Source: Polynucleobacter sp. JS-JIR-II-50
Lineage (GTDB): Bacteria; Pseudomonadota; Gammaproteobacteria; Burkholderiales; Burkholderiaceae
Reading direction: 5' to 3'
NCBI RefSeq assembly: GCF_018687895.1
Contig: NZ_CP061307.1
Coordinates: 1,881,948-1,945,947, forward strand
Length of the DNA: 64,000 nt
The notes below the pieces were generated by a model. The model was not told the DNA's origin, searched no databases, and saw only the letters and a program-made list of their open reading frames with translations. The position numbers were made by a program, and so were the translations under genes. Shown in pieces: positions 1-7,493 of this stretch (the first letter of the stretch is position 1; each line of letters starts with the position of its first letter).

Positions 1-183
1 ATCAGGAGCCGTAGGATCTAAACCTAATTTAATCCTGAGTGGAGTCTTGGTAGCCTGGCTACGAGCAAGTTTCTGAACCCAGTCTGCCTCAACCAATAGC
101 TCATCACAGCCACGTTTGGTGACTTCGAGCGCCGCAAAGACTTCAGGGGTCAAAGGATATTTTTGTTCTGGTTTAGCCGTCAT
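1..183 (-). CDS. tyrS: Tyrosyl-tRNA synthetase, N-terminal part (cut by window edge)
   Basis: The reverse strand opens an ATG at 183 and stays open to the window edge, giving 61 residues. The segment ending [12 protein letters not shown] matches the start of the class I Rossmann fold of bacterial TyrRS, where it is followed by the HIGH-like motif, which lies outside this window. The enzyme charges tRNA-Tyr with tyrosine in the cytoplasm. It is divergent from anmK, with a 76-bp gap between the two starts. That gap holds a direct repeat TTAAATT (two copies five bases apart) but no clear promoter. The identity is confident; the rest of the gene is not visible. Confidence 0.88.
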   Translation of the reverse strand, partial: MTAKPEQKYPLTPEVFAALEVTKRGCDELLVEADWVQKLARSQATKTPLRIKLGLDPTAPD

Positions 184-259
184 GCTGATTCGGATTGCTG
201 ATTCAGTTAAATTAGTAGTTAAATTGCTAAAGCATAATTGTCGCATTCCTGAGAGCTAC

Positions 260-1387
260 ATGAACAAACCCCATTCCCTCTATATTGGCCTAATGTCTGG
301 CACTAGCCTGGATGGGATAGATGCCGTTCTAGCCAAGATAGGCCCTAATGGGGAAGCTAGTGCGCAAGACGCCATTAGCACCCCTTTCTCGCCGGAGCTC
401 CGTAAAGCCTTATCTGAGCTCCAAAGCCCTGGCCCAAATGAGCTCCACAGGGAAAAACAGGCAGGAAATGCTTTGGCCTTAGCTTATACAGAAGCCGTCC
501 ATCAGTTACTCAAGAAAGCTAAGCTCCAGCCCTCAGATATCACCGCCATCGGAGCACATGGACAAACGATTCGCCACCAACCGCATCTGGGTGATATGGC
601 ATACACACATCAAACTCTTAATCCCGCTCTCTTGGCAGAAAAAACAGGCATTGATGTGATTGCTGATTTTAGAAGTCGGGATTTAGCTGCGGGTGGACAC
701 GGTGCACCTTTGGTTCCCGCATTTCATGCGCAACAATTTATAGAAGATAAATATTTAGCCATTCTTAATATCGGTGGCATCGCTAATCTCACCTTACTTC
801 CTAAGAATGGCGAAGTAACTGGTTTTGATTGTGGTCCAGGCAATATGCTGATGGACGCCTGGATACACGAACATCAAGGTAATGCCTATGATGAAAATGG
901 TAATTGGGCATTACAAGGCAAAGTCAACGAAGCACTACTTGCAAAAATGTTATCTGATTCTTTCTTTGCAAAAGTTCCACCGAAGAGCACTGGTAGAGAC
1001 GACTTTCATCTTGCTTGGTTACAAGAAAACTTGAATGGTGAAAATCATCTTTGCGAAGATGTGCAAGCTACATTGCTACACCTGACAGCCCACTCAGCCC
1101 TCGAAGCTTTAGCTTGTTATGCCCCGCAAACCCAGAAGCTGATTATCTGTGGAGGCGGTGCCAGAAATAGTGCCTTGATGAATTTATTCAAAGTGAAGTC
1201 ACAGCATTTCTTCAAAAAGCCATTAGAAATTACTACAAGTGAGTTGGCAGGAATTGATCCGCAGCTTGTGGAAGGCCTTGCCTTTGCATGGCTTGCGTGG
1301 GCCCATAAAGAAAAACGGCCAGCAAATTTGCCAGCCGTTACGGGAGCGAAGGGCCCTAGAATTCTAGGTGCTTACTATCCTGCTTAA
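260..1387 (+). CDS. anmK: Anhydro-N-acetylmuramic acid kinase
   Basis: AnmK phosphorylates and opens 1,6-anhydro-MurNAc recovered from cell-wall turnover, giving MurNAc-6-phosphate. The N-terminus (LYIGLMSGTSLDGIDAV) is the family's ATP-binding motif. GHGAPLVPAFH, NIGGIANLT, DCGPGN and a late ICGGGARN are all present, and the 375-residue length is normal. An in-frame ATG lies further upstream at 116, but it would place 48 unrelated residues before the motif and run antisense through tyrS, so I chose the ATG at 260. The gene ends 12 bp from erpA, which converges on it; both stop codons lie in one inverted repeat. Confidence 0.95.
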   Translation: MNKPHSLYIGLMSGTSLDGIDAVLAKIGPNGEASAQDAISTPFSPELRKALSELQSPGPNELHREKQAGNALALAYTEAVHQLLKKAKLQPSDITAIGAHGQTIRHQPHLGDMAYTHQTLNPALLAEKTGIDVIADFRSRDLAAGGHGAPLVPAFHAQQFIEDKYLAILNIGGIANLTLLPKNGEVTGFDCGPGNMLMDAWIHEHQGNAYDENGNWALQGKVNEALLAKMLSDSFFAKVPPKSTGRDDFHLAWLQENLNGENHLCEDVQATLLHLTAHSALEALACYAPQTQKLIICGGGARNSALMNLFKVKSQHFFKKPLEITTSELAGIDPQLVEGLAFAWLAWAHKEKRPANLPAVTGAKGPRILGAYYPA

Positions 1388-1406
1388 TTACAAATTAATT
1401 AAGCAG
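1380..1406. terminator. AT-rich inverted repeat spanning the anmK and erpA stop codons
   Basis: Eleven-base perfect arms (1380-1390 and 1396-1406) flank a five-base loop. The anmK TAA at 1385-1387 and the erpA TAA at 1401-1399 both lie inside the repeat. The stem is AT-rich and has no long T tract after it, so termination efficiency is uncertain. Confidence 0.45.
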
Positions 1407-1773
1407 AGAAAGAAGATCCGCAGCCACAAGTAGTTTGCGCATTTGGATTCTTAATCACAAACTGTGATCCGTTGATGTCTTCTTTGTAATCAATCTCAGC
1501 GCCAACTAAATATTGGAAGCTCATTGAATCTACTAATAAAGTAACGCCATTCTTTTCAAAGAGAGTGTCATCTTCATTTACAGCATCATCAAATGTGAAG
1601 CCATACTGAAATCCTGAGCAACCACCACCTTGTACGAATACGCGCAATTTCAACTCTGGATTACCTTCTTCAGCAATCAAGTCCGCCACTTTCGCAGCAG
1701 CGCTATCCGTGAACACCAATGGGGTTGGTGGCTCGGCTAAATCTTGTGCAGGTTGTGTAGCTAATTCAGTCAT
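1399..1773 (-). CDS. erpA: Iron-sulfur cluster insertion protein ErpA
   Basis: This is an A-type carrier that hands Fe-S clusters to apoproteins such as the IspG/IspH isoprenoid enzymes. The three conserved cysteines are present: C52 in GGGCSGF and C116/C118 in the C-terminal TCGCGSSF. The length of 124 residues is typical. A good ribosome binding site (TAGGAG) lies eight bases before the ATG. It is downstream of argC on the same strand with an 80-bp gap. Paralogues IscA and SufA share the cysteines, but the sequence and the gene neighbourhood favour ErpA. Confidence 0.93.
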   Translation of the reverse strand: MTELATQPAQDLAEPPTPLVFTDSAAAKVADLIAEEGNPELKLRVFVQGGGCSGFQYGFTFDDAVNEDDTLFEKNGVTLLVDSMSFQYLVGAEIDYKEDINGSQFVIKNPNAQTTCGCGSSFSA

Positions 1774-1853
1774 GATTTACTCCTAATTCAAAAGGCAATG
1801 TCTTATTTTAGGCTTTTAATGGCCAGTTTGCTGAAGGGGTATTCCTTATGAAA

Positions 1854-2912
1854 TTAAGGAGATACAGCAATCTGGGTAAGGCCTGTCGTCTCCGGGAAGC
1901 CAAACATGAGGTTCATGCACTGAACTCCCTGGCCTGAAGCACCCTTCACCAAGTTGTCTTCCACCACCAAAATAACTAAAGTATCACCGCCGCCTGGACG
2001 ATGAATTGCAATCCGAATGCCATTGCTACCCCTTACAGAACGTGTTTCTGGGTGACTACCTGCCGGCATCACATCCACAAAAGGCTCGTCTTTATAGAAG
2101 CTCTCATAAAGCTTTTGGTAATCAACGTCTTTACCAGCCTCAGTCAAGCGGACATACAAAGTCGAATGAATACCTCTAATCATTGGCGTTAAATGTGGCA
2201 CAAAGGTTAGCCCAATTTGATCATGGCCAGCAATTGCTTTTAAGCCCTGCTCGATCTCCGGGAGATGACGGTGGCCTTTGACGCTATAGGCTTTAAAGTT
2301 ATCAGCTGCTTCAGACAATAGTGTGCCAATCTCCGCTTTCCGGCCAGCACCAGAAGTACCTGACTTTGAGTCAGAAATAATGTGATTGCCATCGATCAGT
2401 TGTTTACCCCCGGTCGATTTAGGTGACAGCAAAGGCGCTAGACCCAGCTGTACAGAAGTTGGATAGCAACCCGCCAAACCAACTACGCGCGCTTTCTTAA
2501 TGGCATCACGATTGATCTCTGGCAAGCCATAAACTGCCTCAGCCAAAATTTCTGGGCAAGTATGCTCCATGCCATACCACTTTGCGAACTCTTTGACATC
2601 CTTCAAACGAAAATCTGCGGCAAGATCCAAAATTTTCACATTGTTAGCGAGCAATTCTTTTGCCTGTGCCATCGCAACACCATGTGGGGTTGCGAAGAAC
2701 ACCACATCACATTCACTAAGCTTAGCTTCATCAGGCGTTGTAAATTTCAGAGCAACACGGCCACGCAAAGATGGAAACATCTCAGCCACTGGCATGCCAG
2801 CTTCTGTGCGAGAAGTAATTGCAGTGAGCTCTACCTCAGGATGCTGCGCCAATAAACGCAACAACTCCACTCCGGTATATCCAGTGCCACCTACGATGCC
2901 AACTTTAATCAT
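1854..2912 (-). CDS. argC: N-acetyl-gamma-glutamyl-phosphate reductase
   Basis: ArgC reduces N-acetylglutamyl phosphate to the semialdehyde, the third step of arginine synthesis, using NADPH. The Rossmann start [16 protein letters not shown] and the catalytic cysteine at about residue 149 ([10 protein letters not shown]) are present, as is the [10 protein letters not shown] histidine motif. An upstream in-frame ATG at 2936 would add eight residues. The ATG at 2912 is preferred because GGAG sits six bases before it and the family begins MIKVGIVG. The gene lies behind the rpsI terminator and is the only arginine gene in the window. Confidence 0.95.
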   Translation of the reverse strand: MIKVGIVGGTGYTGVELLRLLAQHPEVELTAITSRTEAGMPVAEMFPSLRGRVALKFTTPDEAKLSECDVVFFATPHGVAMAQAKELLANNVKILDLAADFRLKDVKEFAKWYGMEHTCPEILAEAVYGLPEINRDAIKKARVVGLAGCYPTSVQLGLAPLLSPKSTGGKQLIDGNHIISDSKSGTSGAGRKAEIGTLLSEAADNFKAYSVKGHRHLPEIEQGLKAIAGHDQIGLTFVPHLTPMIRGIHSTLYVRLTEAGKDVDYQKLYESFYKDEPFVDVMPAGSHPETRSVRGSNGIRIAIHRPGGGDTLVILVVEDNLVKGASGQGVQCMNLMFGFPETTGLTQIAVSP

Positions 2913-2980
2913 GCCATTCTCCAAAATACCGATCATGCGAAGTTTCTTTTAAAACTTCTGAATACCTCAATTGTAGAAAC

Positions 2981-3007
2981 AAAAAGGGCCGCTTGCGCGA
3001 CCCTTTC
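2981..3007 (-). terminator. Intrinsic terminator of the rplM-rpsI operon
   Basis: Read on the minus strand, GAAAGGGTCGC and GCGGCCCTTT pair around a GCAA tetraloop, with one G-T pair, and a run of T residues follows. It sits 26 bases after the rpsI stop. Confidence 0.75.
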
Positions 3008-3032
3008 GATAAAACTTAAGCGACTGAAAGAA

Positions 3033-3434
3033 TTAGCGCTTGCTGAACTGCTTACGACGACGCGCGCCGTGCAGACCAACTTTTTTACGCTCAACTTCAC
3101 GAGCATCACGAGTTACCAAGCCTGCTTTAGACAGGGCTGGCTTCAAGGCGTTGTCGTAGTCGATCAATGCACGAGTAACACCGTGACGAACCGCACCAGC
3201 TTGGCCAGTTTCACCGCCACCGGAAACGTTTACTTTGATATCAAAGGTCGTTAAGTGGGCTGTGAGAGCCAAAGGCTGACGAGCAATCATGCGTGATGTT
3301 TCACGAGCAAAATAGGCATCGATAGGCTTACCATTAACAATGATTTCGCCTTTGCCAGATTTAATAAATACACGCGCCACAGAACTCTTGCGACGACCAG
3401 TACCGTAATTCCAATTTCCGTAATTAATAGCCAT
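3033..3434 (-). CDS. rpsI: 30S ribosomal protein S9
   Basis: S9 binds the head of 16S rRNA, and its C-terminal tail reaches the P-site tRNA. The start [15 protein letters not shown], the central [21 protein letters not shown] and the basic tail ending [11 protein letters not shown] are all diagnostic. The terminal SKR is the conserved P-site contact. The length of 133 residues is close to the usual 130. It is cotranscribed with rplM, nine bases upstream, and a terminator follows. Confidence 0.98.
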   Translation of the reverse strand: MAINYGNWNYGTGRRKSSVARVFIKSGKGEIIVNGKPIDAYFARETSRMIARQPLALTAHLTTFDIKVNVSGGGETGQAGAVRHGVTRALIDYDNALKPALSKAGLVTRDAREVERKKVGLHGARRRKQFSKR

Positions 3435-3443
3435 TTGGGTTCC

Positions 3444-3872
3444 TTAAATCTCTAACGCTTTAGGCTGTTGAGCCGTGTGCGGATGATTAGCGTCGCCATA
3501 AACTTTCAATTTCTTGATCATGGCATAGCCTAGTGGGCCTTTTGGCAACATACCCTTCACAGCCTTCTCCAAAGCGCGACCTGGGAAACGGTCTTGCATC
3601 TTGTCGAAGTTAGTCGAGCTAATACCACCTGGGTATCCGCTGTGACGGTAATAAATTTTGTTCAAGCCTTTTGTGCCTGTGACACGGAGCTTAGATGAAT
3701 TGATGACAACGATAAAGTCGCCAGTATCAACGTGTGGGGTGTATTCAGGCTTGTGCTTGCCGCGTAGACGGAGTGCCACTTCACTGGCGACACGACCGAG
3801 GACTTTGTCCGTAGCGTCAATCACGAACCATTCATGCACTACCTCATGGGATTTTGCAGAAAAAGTTTTCAT
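3444..3872 (-). CDS. rplM: 50S ribosomal protein L13
   Basis: L13 is an early assembly protein of the large subunit. The protein is 142 residues with [16 protein letters not shown] near the N-terminus and [12 protein letters not shown] in the second half, both conserved in L13. It is the first gene of the rplM-rpsI operon. The 5' region to about 4030 has no gene, but it holds a possible promoter and an inverted repeat. In some bacteria the rplM leader is a site of autogenous control; no such site can be assigned here. Confidence 0.98.
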   Translation of the reverse strand: MKTFSAKSHEVVHEWFVIDATDKVLGRVASEVALRLRGKHKPEYTPHVDTGDFIVVINSSKLRVTGTKGLNKIYYRHSGYPGGISSTNFDKMQDRFPGRALEKAVKGMLPKGPLGYAMIKKLKVYGDANHPHTAQQPKALEI

Positions 3873-3935
3873 GATTTCTCAAATTGTTATAGTCAAAAAA
3901 ATTACCCCAACCAAACTACGTCCACCTTGGCCCTG

Positions 3936-3965
3936 CTTATATTTGCAAGCTCGCAGATTCTGCAA
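3936..3965 (-). promoter_or_regulatory. Possible sigma-70 promoter for rplM-rpsI
   Basis: On the minus strand TTGCAG (3965-3960) and TATAAG (3941-3936) are separated by 18 bases. The resulting leader would be about 57 bases. This is a motif match only. Confidence 0.35.
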
Positions 3966-3981
3966 TTCAACTGGTACAACA

Positions 3982-4007
3982 AATTACCGCTGACCGGCTC
4001 GGTAATT
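3982..4007. repeat. Inverted repeat upstream of rplM
   Basis: The arms AATTACCG and CGGTAATT are perfect eight-base complements with a ten-base spacer. The repeat lies just upstream of the proposed rplM -35 element. It could be an operator; no family consensus was recognised. Confidence 0.4.
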
Positions 4008-4031
4008 CAGTAAAGCCTTGAATTGTAACCT

Positions 4032-4060
4032 AAAAAAAACCCAGGAACGAGTCCTGGGTT
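4032..4060 (-). terminator. Strong intrinsic terminator of a short minus-strand transcript
   Basis: On the minus strand AACCCAGGA and TCCTGGGTT pair over a five-base loop and run straight into eight T residues. No gene ends here. The nearest upstream minus-strand gene is beyond RNase P RNA, so the terminator implies a separate short RNA. Confidence 0.8.
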
Positions 4061-4133
4061 GGAATCCACCTATGTTTGGGTGGAGGAGACACTGGGAGGT
4101 AAGTCGCAGTCTTATACAAGACTGACTACCAAT
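4032..4133 (-). ncRNA. Candidate small regulatory RNA with anti-Shine-Dalgarno motifs
   Basis: The roughly 100-base minus-strand stretch between a plausible promoter and a strong terminator folds into three hairpins. The first is a long 5' stem built on CAGTCTT/AAGACTG with outer GGTA/TACC pairs. The second is a small CCACC/GGTGG stem, and the third is the terminator. Between the first two is a CU-rich single-stranded segment (about 4099-4077) with ACCTCCC, TCTCC and TCCTCC, all complementary to ribosome binding sites. No credible reading frame is present. The family is not recognised; transcription and target pairing are inference. Confidence 0.5.
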
Positions 4134-4139
4134 ATGGTT

Positions 4140-4169
4140 ATTCTACACAAGGAGCATGGTGCAACGCAA
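4140..4169 (-). promoter_or_regulatory. Possible promoter of the small RNA
   Basis: On the minus strand TTGCGT (4169-4164) and TAGAAT (4145-4140) are 18 bases apart. This places the start of transcription near 4133, just before the first predicted hairpin. Confidence 0.4.
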
Positions 4170-4195
4170 GAATATTGACCAAAATCAATATTCTT
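4168..4195. promoter_or_regulatory. Perfect palindrome containing an FNR/CRP-type box
   Basis: AAGAATATTGA and TCAATATTCTT are perfect 11-base arms around six bases. The core at 4175-4188, TTGACCAAAATCAA, differs from the FNR/ANR consensus TTGAT-N4-ATCAA at one position. It lies between the small RNA and the OsmC-like gene, centred about 48 bases before the proposed RNA start. The regulator is inferred from the motif only. Confidence 0.5.
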
Positions 4196-4197
4196 AT

Positions 4198-4213
4198 GTT
4201 GCTGTGCAGCAAC
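4198..4213. promoter_or_regulatory. Second palindrome GTTGCTG-N2-CAGCAAC
   Basis: Perfect seven-base arms are separated by two bases. It stands two bases from the FNR-like palindrome, so two separate regulators may bind this divergent region. It resembles the TGC/GCA-type sites reported for the polyhydroxyalkanoate regulator PhaR, but that assignment is weak. Confidence 0.4.
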
Positions 4214-4282
4214 TTAATTTCTCATAAAATAGGTAAACTATTGATAATATTGATTAATTTAGTAAGTTAGGGGTCACTAATA

Positions 4283-4705
4283 ATGGAATGTCGAGTAAGT
4301 TGGTTGGGTAATGGCGGCATGGCTTTTTCTGCAGAAACGGGCAGCGGCCACCTCGTAAACATGGATGGCGCCCCTGAAGCTGGTGGCAAAAACCTCGCCC
4401 CGAGGCCAATGGAGCTCCTTTTGGCCGGCGCAGGCGGTTGCTCTGCATTTGATGTGGTTTTAATCCTACAAAGGGCCCGTCAGGCCATTAGTGGCTGTGA
4501 AGTGGCTCTCCAGGCCGAAAGAGCAACCGAAGACCCCAAAGTCTTCACGAAGATCAATTTGCACTTTACGGTCAAAGGAAAAGATTTGGATCAGGCAAAG
4601 GTAGATCGCGCCGTCAAACTTTCTCATGAAAAGTATTGCTCAGCGACCACTATGTTGGCTAAAACTGCAGAACTGACTTACAGCGTCGAAATCATTTCAG
4701 AATAA
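4283..4705 (+). CDS. OsmC/Ohr family protein (YhfA-like)
   Basis: The 140-residue protein has the OsmC fold signatures: PMELLLAGAGGCSAFDVVLIL with the first conserved cysteine at about residue 52, and HEKYCSATTML with the second near residue 116. The two cysteines form the peroxidatic pair in Ohr/OsmC proteins. This sequence is closer to the YhfA-like branch, whose substrate is unclear. The gene is alone, divergent from the candidate small RNA and convergent with RNase P RNA, which begins one base after its stop. Confidence 0.85.
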   Translation: MECRVSWLGNGGMAFSAETGSGHLVNMDGAPEAGGKNLAPRPMELLLAGAGGCSAFDVVLILQRARQAISGCEVALQAERATEDPKVFTKINLHFTVKGKDLDQAKVDRAVKLSHEKYCSATTMLAKTAELTYSVEIISE

Positions 4706-5016
4706 GTGCAGAGTCAATCGATAAGCCGGATTCTGTCGCCTAGATTTGCATCTAGGGGCAATCATTCCTCTAGGCCGGCAGTTACCTGACGGCTCAAGCT
4801 CCCTACCCGCAGACTCAGCGGGACGCCTCATCGCCTGCTTACTTGGGATTGCTCCAGGTGGAGGTTACCGCGTTTCACCGTAACTAAATACGCTCGTCTC
4901 TGTGGCCCTATTCCTCACGTCGCCGTGGATGGCCGTTAGCCATCACCCTTCCCTATGGAGTCCGGACTTTCCTCCCCCTCAATAAAGAGGCGGCGATTGC
5001 CCAATTGACTCTGCGC
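4706..5016 (-). ncRNA. rnpB: RNase P RNA, bacterial class A
   Basis: The minus strand carries the conserved GAGGAAAGTCCGGACTCC near the 5' end and CAGAATCCGGCTTAT near the 3' end. These are the P4-region sequences of the catalytic RNA that trims tRNA 5' leaders. The termini pair as stem P1: GCAGAGTCAAT at 5014-5004 with ATTGACTCTGC at 4718-4708. Length of about 310 bases is normal. The ends are placed from P1 and may be a few bases off. Confidence 0.95.
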
Positions 5017-5021
5017 CTGCA

Positions 5022-5050
5022 GTCTAACGCAGTCAGGCCAATTTGGCTAA
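5022..5050 (-). promoter_or_regulatory. Probable rnpB promoter
   Basis: On the minus strand TTAGCC (5050-5045) and TTAGAC (5027-5022) are 17 bases apart. The predicted start at 5016-5014 coincides with the 5' end of stem P1 of RNase P RNA. Confidence 0.5.
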
Positions 5051-5071
5051 GAAAGTAATGATTTGTGCTTT

Positions 5072-6130
5072 TTAAGCGAGTGACCAGGCGATGATTTCGC
5101 CAGCACGCAGCGGAACGATAGTGGCATCACCCAATGGCAATTCAGCAGGAATACTTTGCGCTTGCTTTACCAGAGTAATTTTTTTGCTATTGCGTGGCAA
5201 TGAGTAGAAGTCTGGGCCAAAGAAACTCGCAAAGCCTTCTAACTGATTTAACTTACCAACACTCTCAAATGCCTCGGCATATAAACCTAAAGCATTAAAG
5301 GCGCTGTAACAACCCGCACAACCACAGGCAGCCTCCTTGGCGCCTTTGGCATGAGGAGCGCTATCGGTACCTAAGAAGAAGCGAGCATTTCCACTGGTTG
5401 CAACTTCCAATAAAGCAACGCGATGTTCTTCACGCTTGAGCACAGGCAAACAATAATTGTGAGGACGAATGCCGCCAGCAAAAATAGCATTGCGATTCAT
5501 GAGCAGATGCTGCGGAGTAATCGTGGCAGCAATCGTATTCTTTCCACCCGTCGCCGCATCACGCACATAGTGGGCCGCCTGCTTAGTAGTGATGTGCTCA
5601 AACACAATCTTGAGCTCAGGAAAGTGTTTGCGAAGAGGCTCTAACACCGTGTCAATAAAGACCGCTTCACGATCAAAGATGTCAATTTCAGTGCCAGTTA
5701 CTTCACCATGCACTAAGAGCGGCATACCAACAGCTTGCATCGCTTCTAATGCCGCATGACAATGTTTGAGATCACTGACACCAGCATCACTATTCGTCGT
5801 TGCGCCTGCAGGGTATAGCTTAAATGCTACGATGCCTGCAGTCTTGGCCTTACGAACTTCGTCTGCAGAAGTATTGTCAGTGAGATACAAAGTCATTAAA
5901 GGCGTGAAGTCACTAACCCCCAGAGACTTTAAATTCGATTCAATGCGAGCTTGATAGGCTTTAGCTAAATCCACAGTAGTTACTGGTGGCTTGAGATTGG
6001 GCATGATGATCGCACGTGCAAATTGACGCGCAGTGTCTGCCAACACATCTTTCATCACTTCACCATCACGAATGTGTAAATGCCAATCATCTGGCTGAAT
6101 CAGTTGAATTTGTGTGGGGCTATTAGGCAT
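5072..6130 (-). CDS. pyrC: Dihydroorotase, class II
   Basis: PyrC cyclises carbamoyl aspartate to dihydroorotate in pyrimidine synthesis. Metal ligands are visible: the WHLHIRDG motif, the carbamylated lysine in [19 protein letters not shown], and the late [10 protein letters not shown] aspartate. The protein is 352 residues, typical of the class II monofunctional enzyme. The frame is open to 6163, but the ATG at 6130 gives the usual N-terminus, and the longer form would run into the glycerate kinase. Its start is one base after the ttuD stop, so the two are probably cotranscribed. Confidence 0.95.
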   Translation of the reverse strand: MPNSPTQIQLIQPDDWHLHIRDGEVMKDVLADTARQFARAIIMPNLKPPVTTVDLAKAYQARIESNLKSLGVSDFTPLMTLYLTDNTSADEVRKAKTAGIVAFKLYPAGATTNSDAGVSDLKHCHAALEAMQAVGMPLLVHGEVTGTEIDIFDREAVFIDTVLEPLRKHFPELKIVFEHITTKQAAHYVRDAATGGKNTIAATITPQHLLMNRNAIFAGGIRPHNYCLPVLKREEHRVALLEVATSGNARFFLGTDSAPHAKGAKEAACGCAGCYSAFNALGLYAEAFESVGKLNQLEGFASFFGPDFYSLPRNSKKITLVKQAQSIPAELPLGDATIVPLRAGEIIAWSLA

Positions 6131-6131
6131 A

Positions 6132-7484
6132 TTATTTATCGAGCAAGATGATGCGGAAATCATTCACATTGGTAAGTGTAGGTCCAGTTTCCACTAAAGC
6201 GCCTAATTGTGCAAAGAAGCCATAGCAATCATGTGCTGATAAGAATTTCTTTGGAACCAGACTTGCCGTATGGCTAGATTGACGAACAGTGCCATCAAAC
6301 CAGGCTCCAGCATTCTTCTCGCTGCCATCAATACCATCGGTATCAGCGGCTAAAGCAGCTATTTTTGGCAAATCAGCACTAGCAGCCAAGAGTGAAAGCA
6401 GGTATTCACTGCAACGACCACCACGGCCTTTAACTCCAACTGGAATAGTAACGGTGCACTCGCCACCAGAAATCAAAGCTATGGGCTTATCAATTCCCTT
6501 TGCGATTTGGTCACGCGCCAAGGCAGCCTGCTTGATACCAATATCTTGCGCCTCACCAGTTATCGTATCGCCTAGAACAATAGGCTCATAACCTTGAGTG
6601 CGCACATAGTCTGCAGCAGCCTCTAAACTTTTATACGCTGTAGCAATCACATGGTTGGCCACTTGAGCAGAAATTAAATCAGAATTTTTCAGGGTCTCCG
6701 GCTTTTCACCAGCCAAACCTTGCTTAAGATGATTCAATACTGATCCAGGAATAACCGAATCATCCAAATCATATTTTTGCAAAATATTGAGCGCATCTAA
6801 ATACGTTGAATAGTCTGCAGCACATGGGCCGCTAGCAATATCCGCTGGCGAATCACCCGTGACATCAGAAATTAGCAAGGCCTCTACTCGTGCGCCACGG
6901 GCAATAGCTACTCTAGCTAAATTGCCACCCAAGATTGCAGATAAATGTTTACGCACCACATTCATTTCTTCGATAGGTGCGCCACTACGCAAAAGTGCTT
7001 CCGTGGTCTTGCGCATGTCATCAATCGAGATACCTTCCTGCGGCAGGGTAAGAAGGCTTGATCCACCGCCAGATACCAAGGCAATTAATACATCACCCTG
7101 CTTCAGGGTATTTGTTAGCGCTAAGACCTCTTTAGCTCCACCCATGCCAGCCTGATCGGGCACTGGATGGCCAGCTTCTACGATCTTAATGAAGGAAGTT
7201 GGTGAGTTGTGACCATAACGCGTCAGTACAACGCCCTCTAACTTCACCTGTGGCCAATGAGATTTGGCATAAGCTTCCAATGCACTAGCCATCGAAGCGC
7301 TAGCCTTACCTGCACCCACTACCAAACATCTGCCCTTGGGCTCTTGCCCGACTGAAAATATCTTTGCTAAGTACTGGGGAACAATGACTTGTGGATCAGC
7401 AACTGCCACCGCAGCAGCAAAAGCATTTTTAAGAATTGCTTCTTTACTTGCTGAAATAGAGGGTGAAGAACTGTTTTGAGTCAT
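6132..7484 (-). CDS. ttuD: Glycerate 2-kinase, MOFRL family (TtuD/GckA type)
   Basis: This enzyme phosphorylates D-glycerate to 2-phosphoglycerate, linking glyoxylate and hydroxypyruvate metabolism to glycolysis. Homologues are often mislabelled hydroxypyruvate reductase. The sequence shows [12 protein letters not shown] near residue 60, [38 protein letters not shown], and the C-terminal MOFRL-type segment with SGGECTVT and DTDGIDGS. The length of 450 residues is slightly long for the family. It is part of a minus-strand run with the upstream ABC exporter (nine-base gap) and pyrC. Confidence 0.9.
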   Translation of the reverse strand: MTQNSSSPSISASKEAILKNAFAAAVAVADPQVIVPQYLAKIFSVGQEPKGRCLVVGAGKASASMASALEAYAKSHWPQVKLEGVVLTRYGHNSPTSFIKIVEAGHPVPDQAGMGGAKEVLALTNTLKQGDVLIALVSGGGSSLLTLPQEGISIDDMRKTTEALLRSGAPIEEMNVVRKHLSAILGGNLARVAIARGARVEALLISDVTGDSPADIASGPCAADYSTYLDALNILQKYDLDDSVIPGSVLNHLKQGLAGEKPETLKNSDLISAQVANHVIATAYKSLEAAADYVRTQGYEPIVLGDTITGEAQDIGIKQAALARDQIAKGIDKPIALISGGECTVTIPVGVKGRGGRCSEYLLSLLAASADLPKIAALAADTDGIDGSEKNAGAWFDGTVRQSSHTASLVPKKFLSAHDCYGFFAQLGALVETGPTLTNVNDFRIILLDK

Positions 7485-7493
7485 CCGGCTATT

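Noticed and set aside
116..259. Longer N-terminus of anmK from an upstream ATG
   Set aside because: The extra 48 residues are antisense to tyrS and unlike any AnmK. The conserved kinase start begins at 260.
4198..4213. Firm assignment of the second palindrome as a PhaR site
   Set aside because: The similarity is limited to TGC/GCA half-sites, and no polyhydroxyalkanoate gene is in the window.
4254..4448. 64-codon minus-strand frame over the OsmC-like gene
   Set aside because: It has a composition typical of an antisense shadow, and no ribosome binding site.
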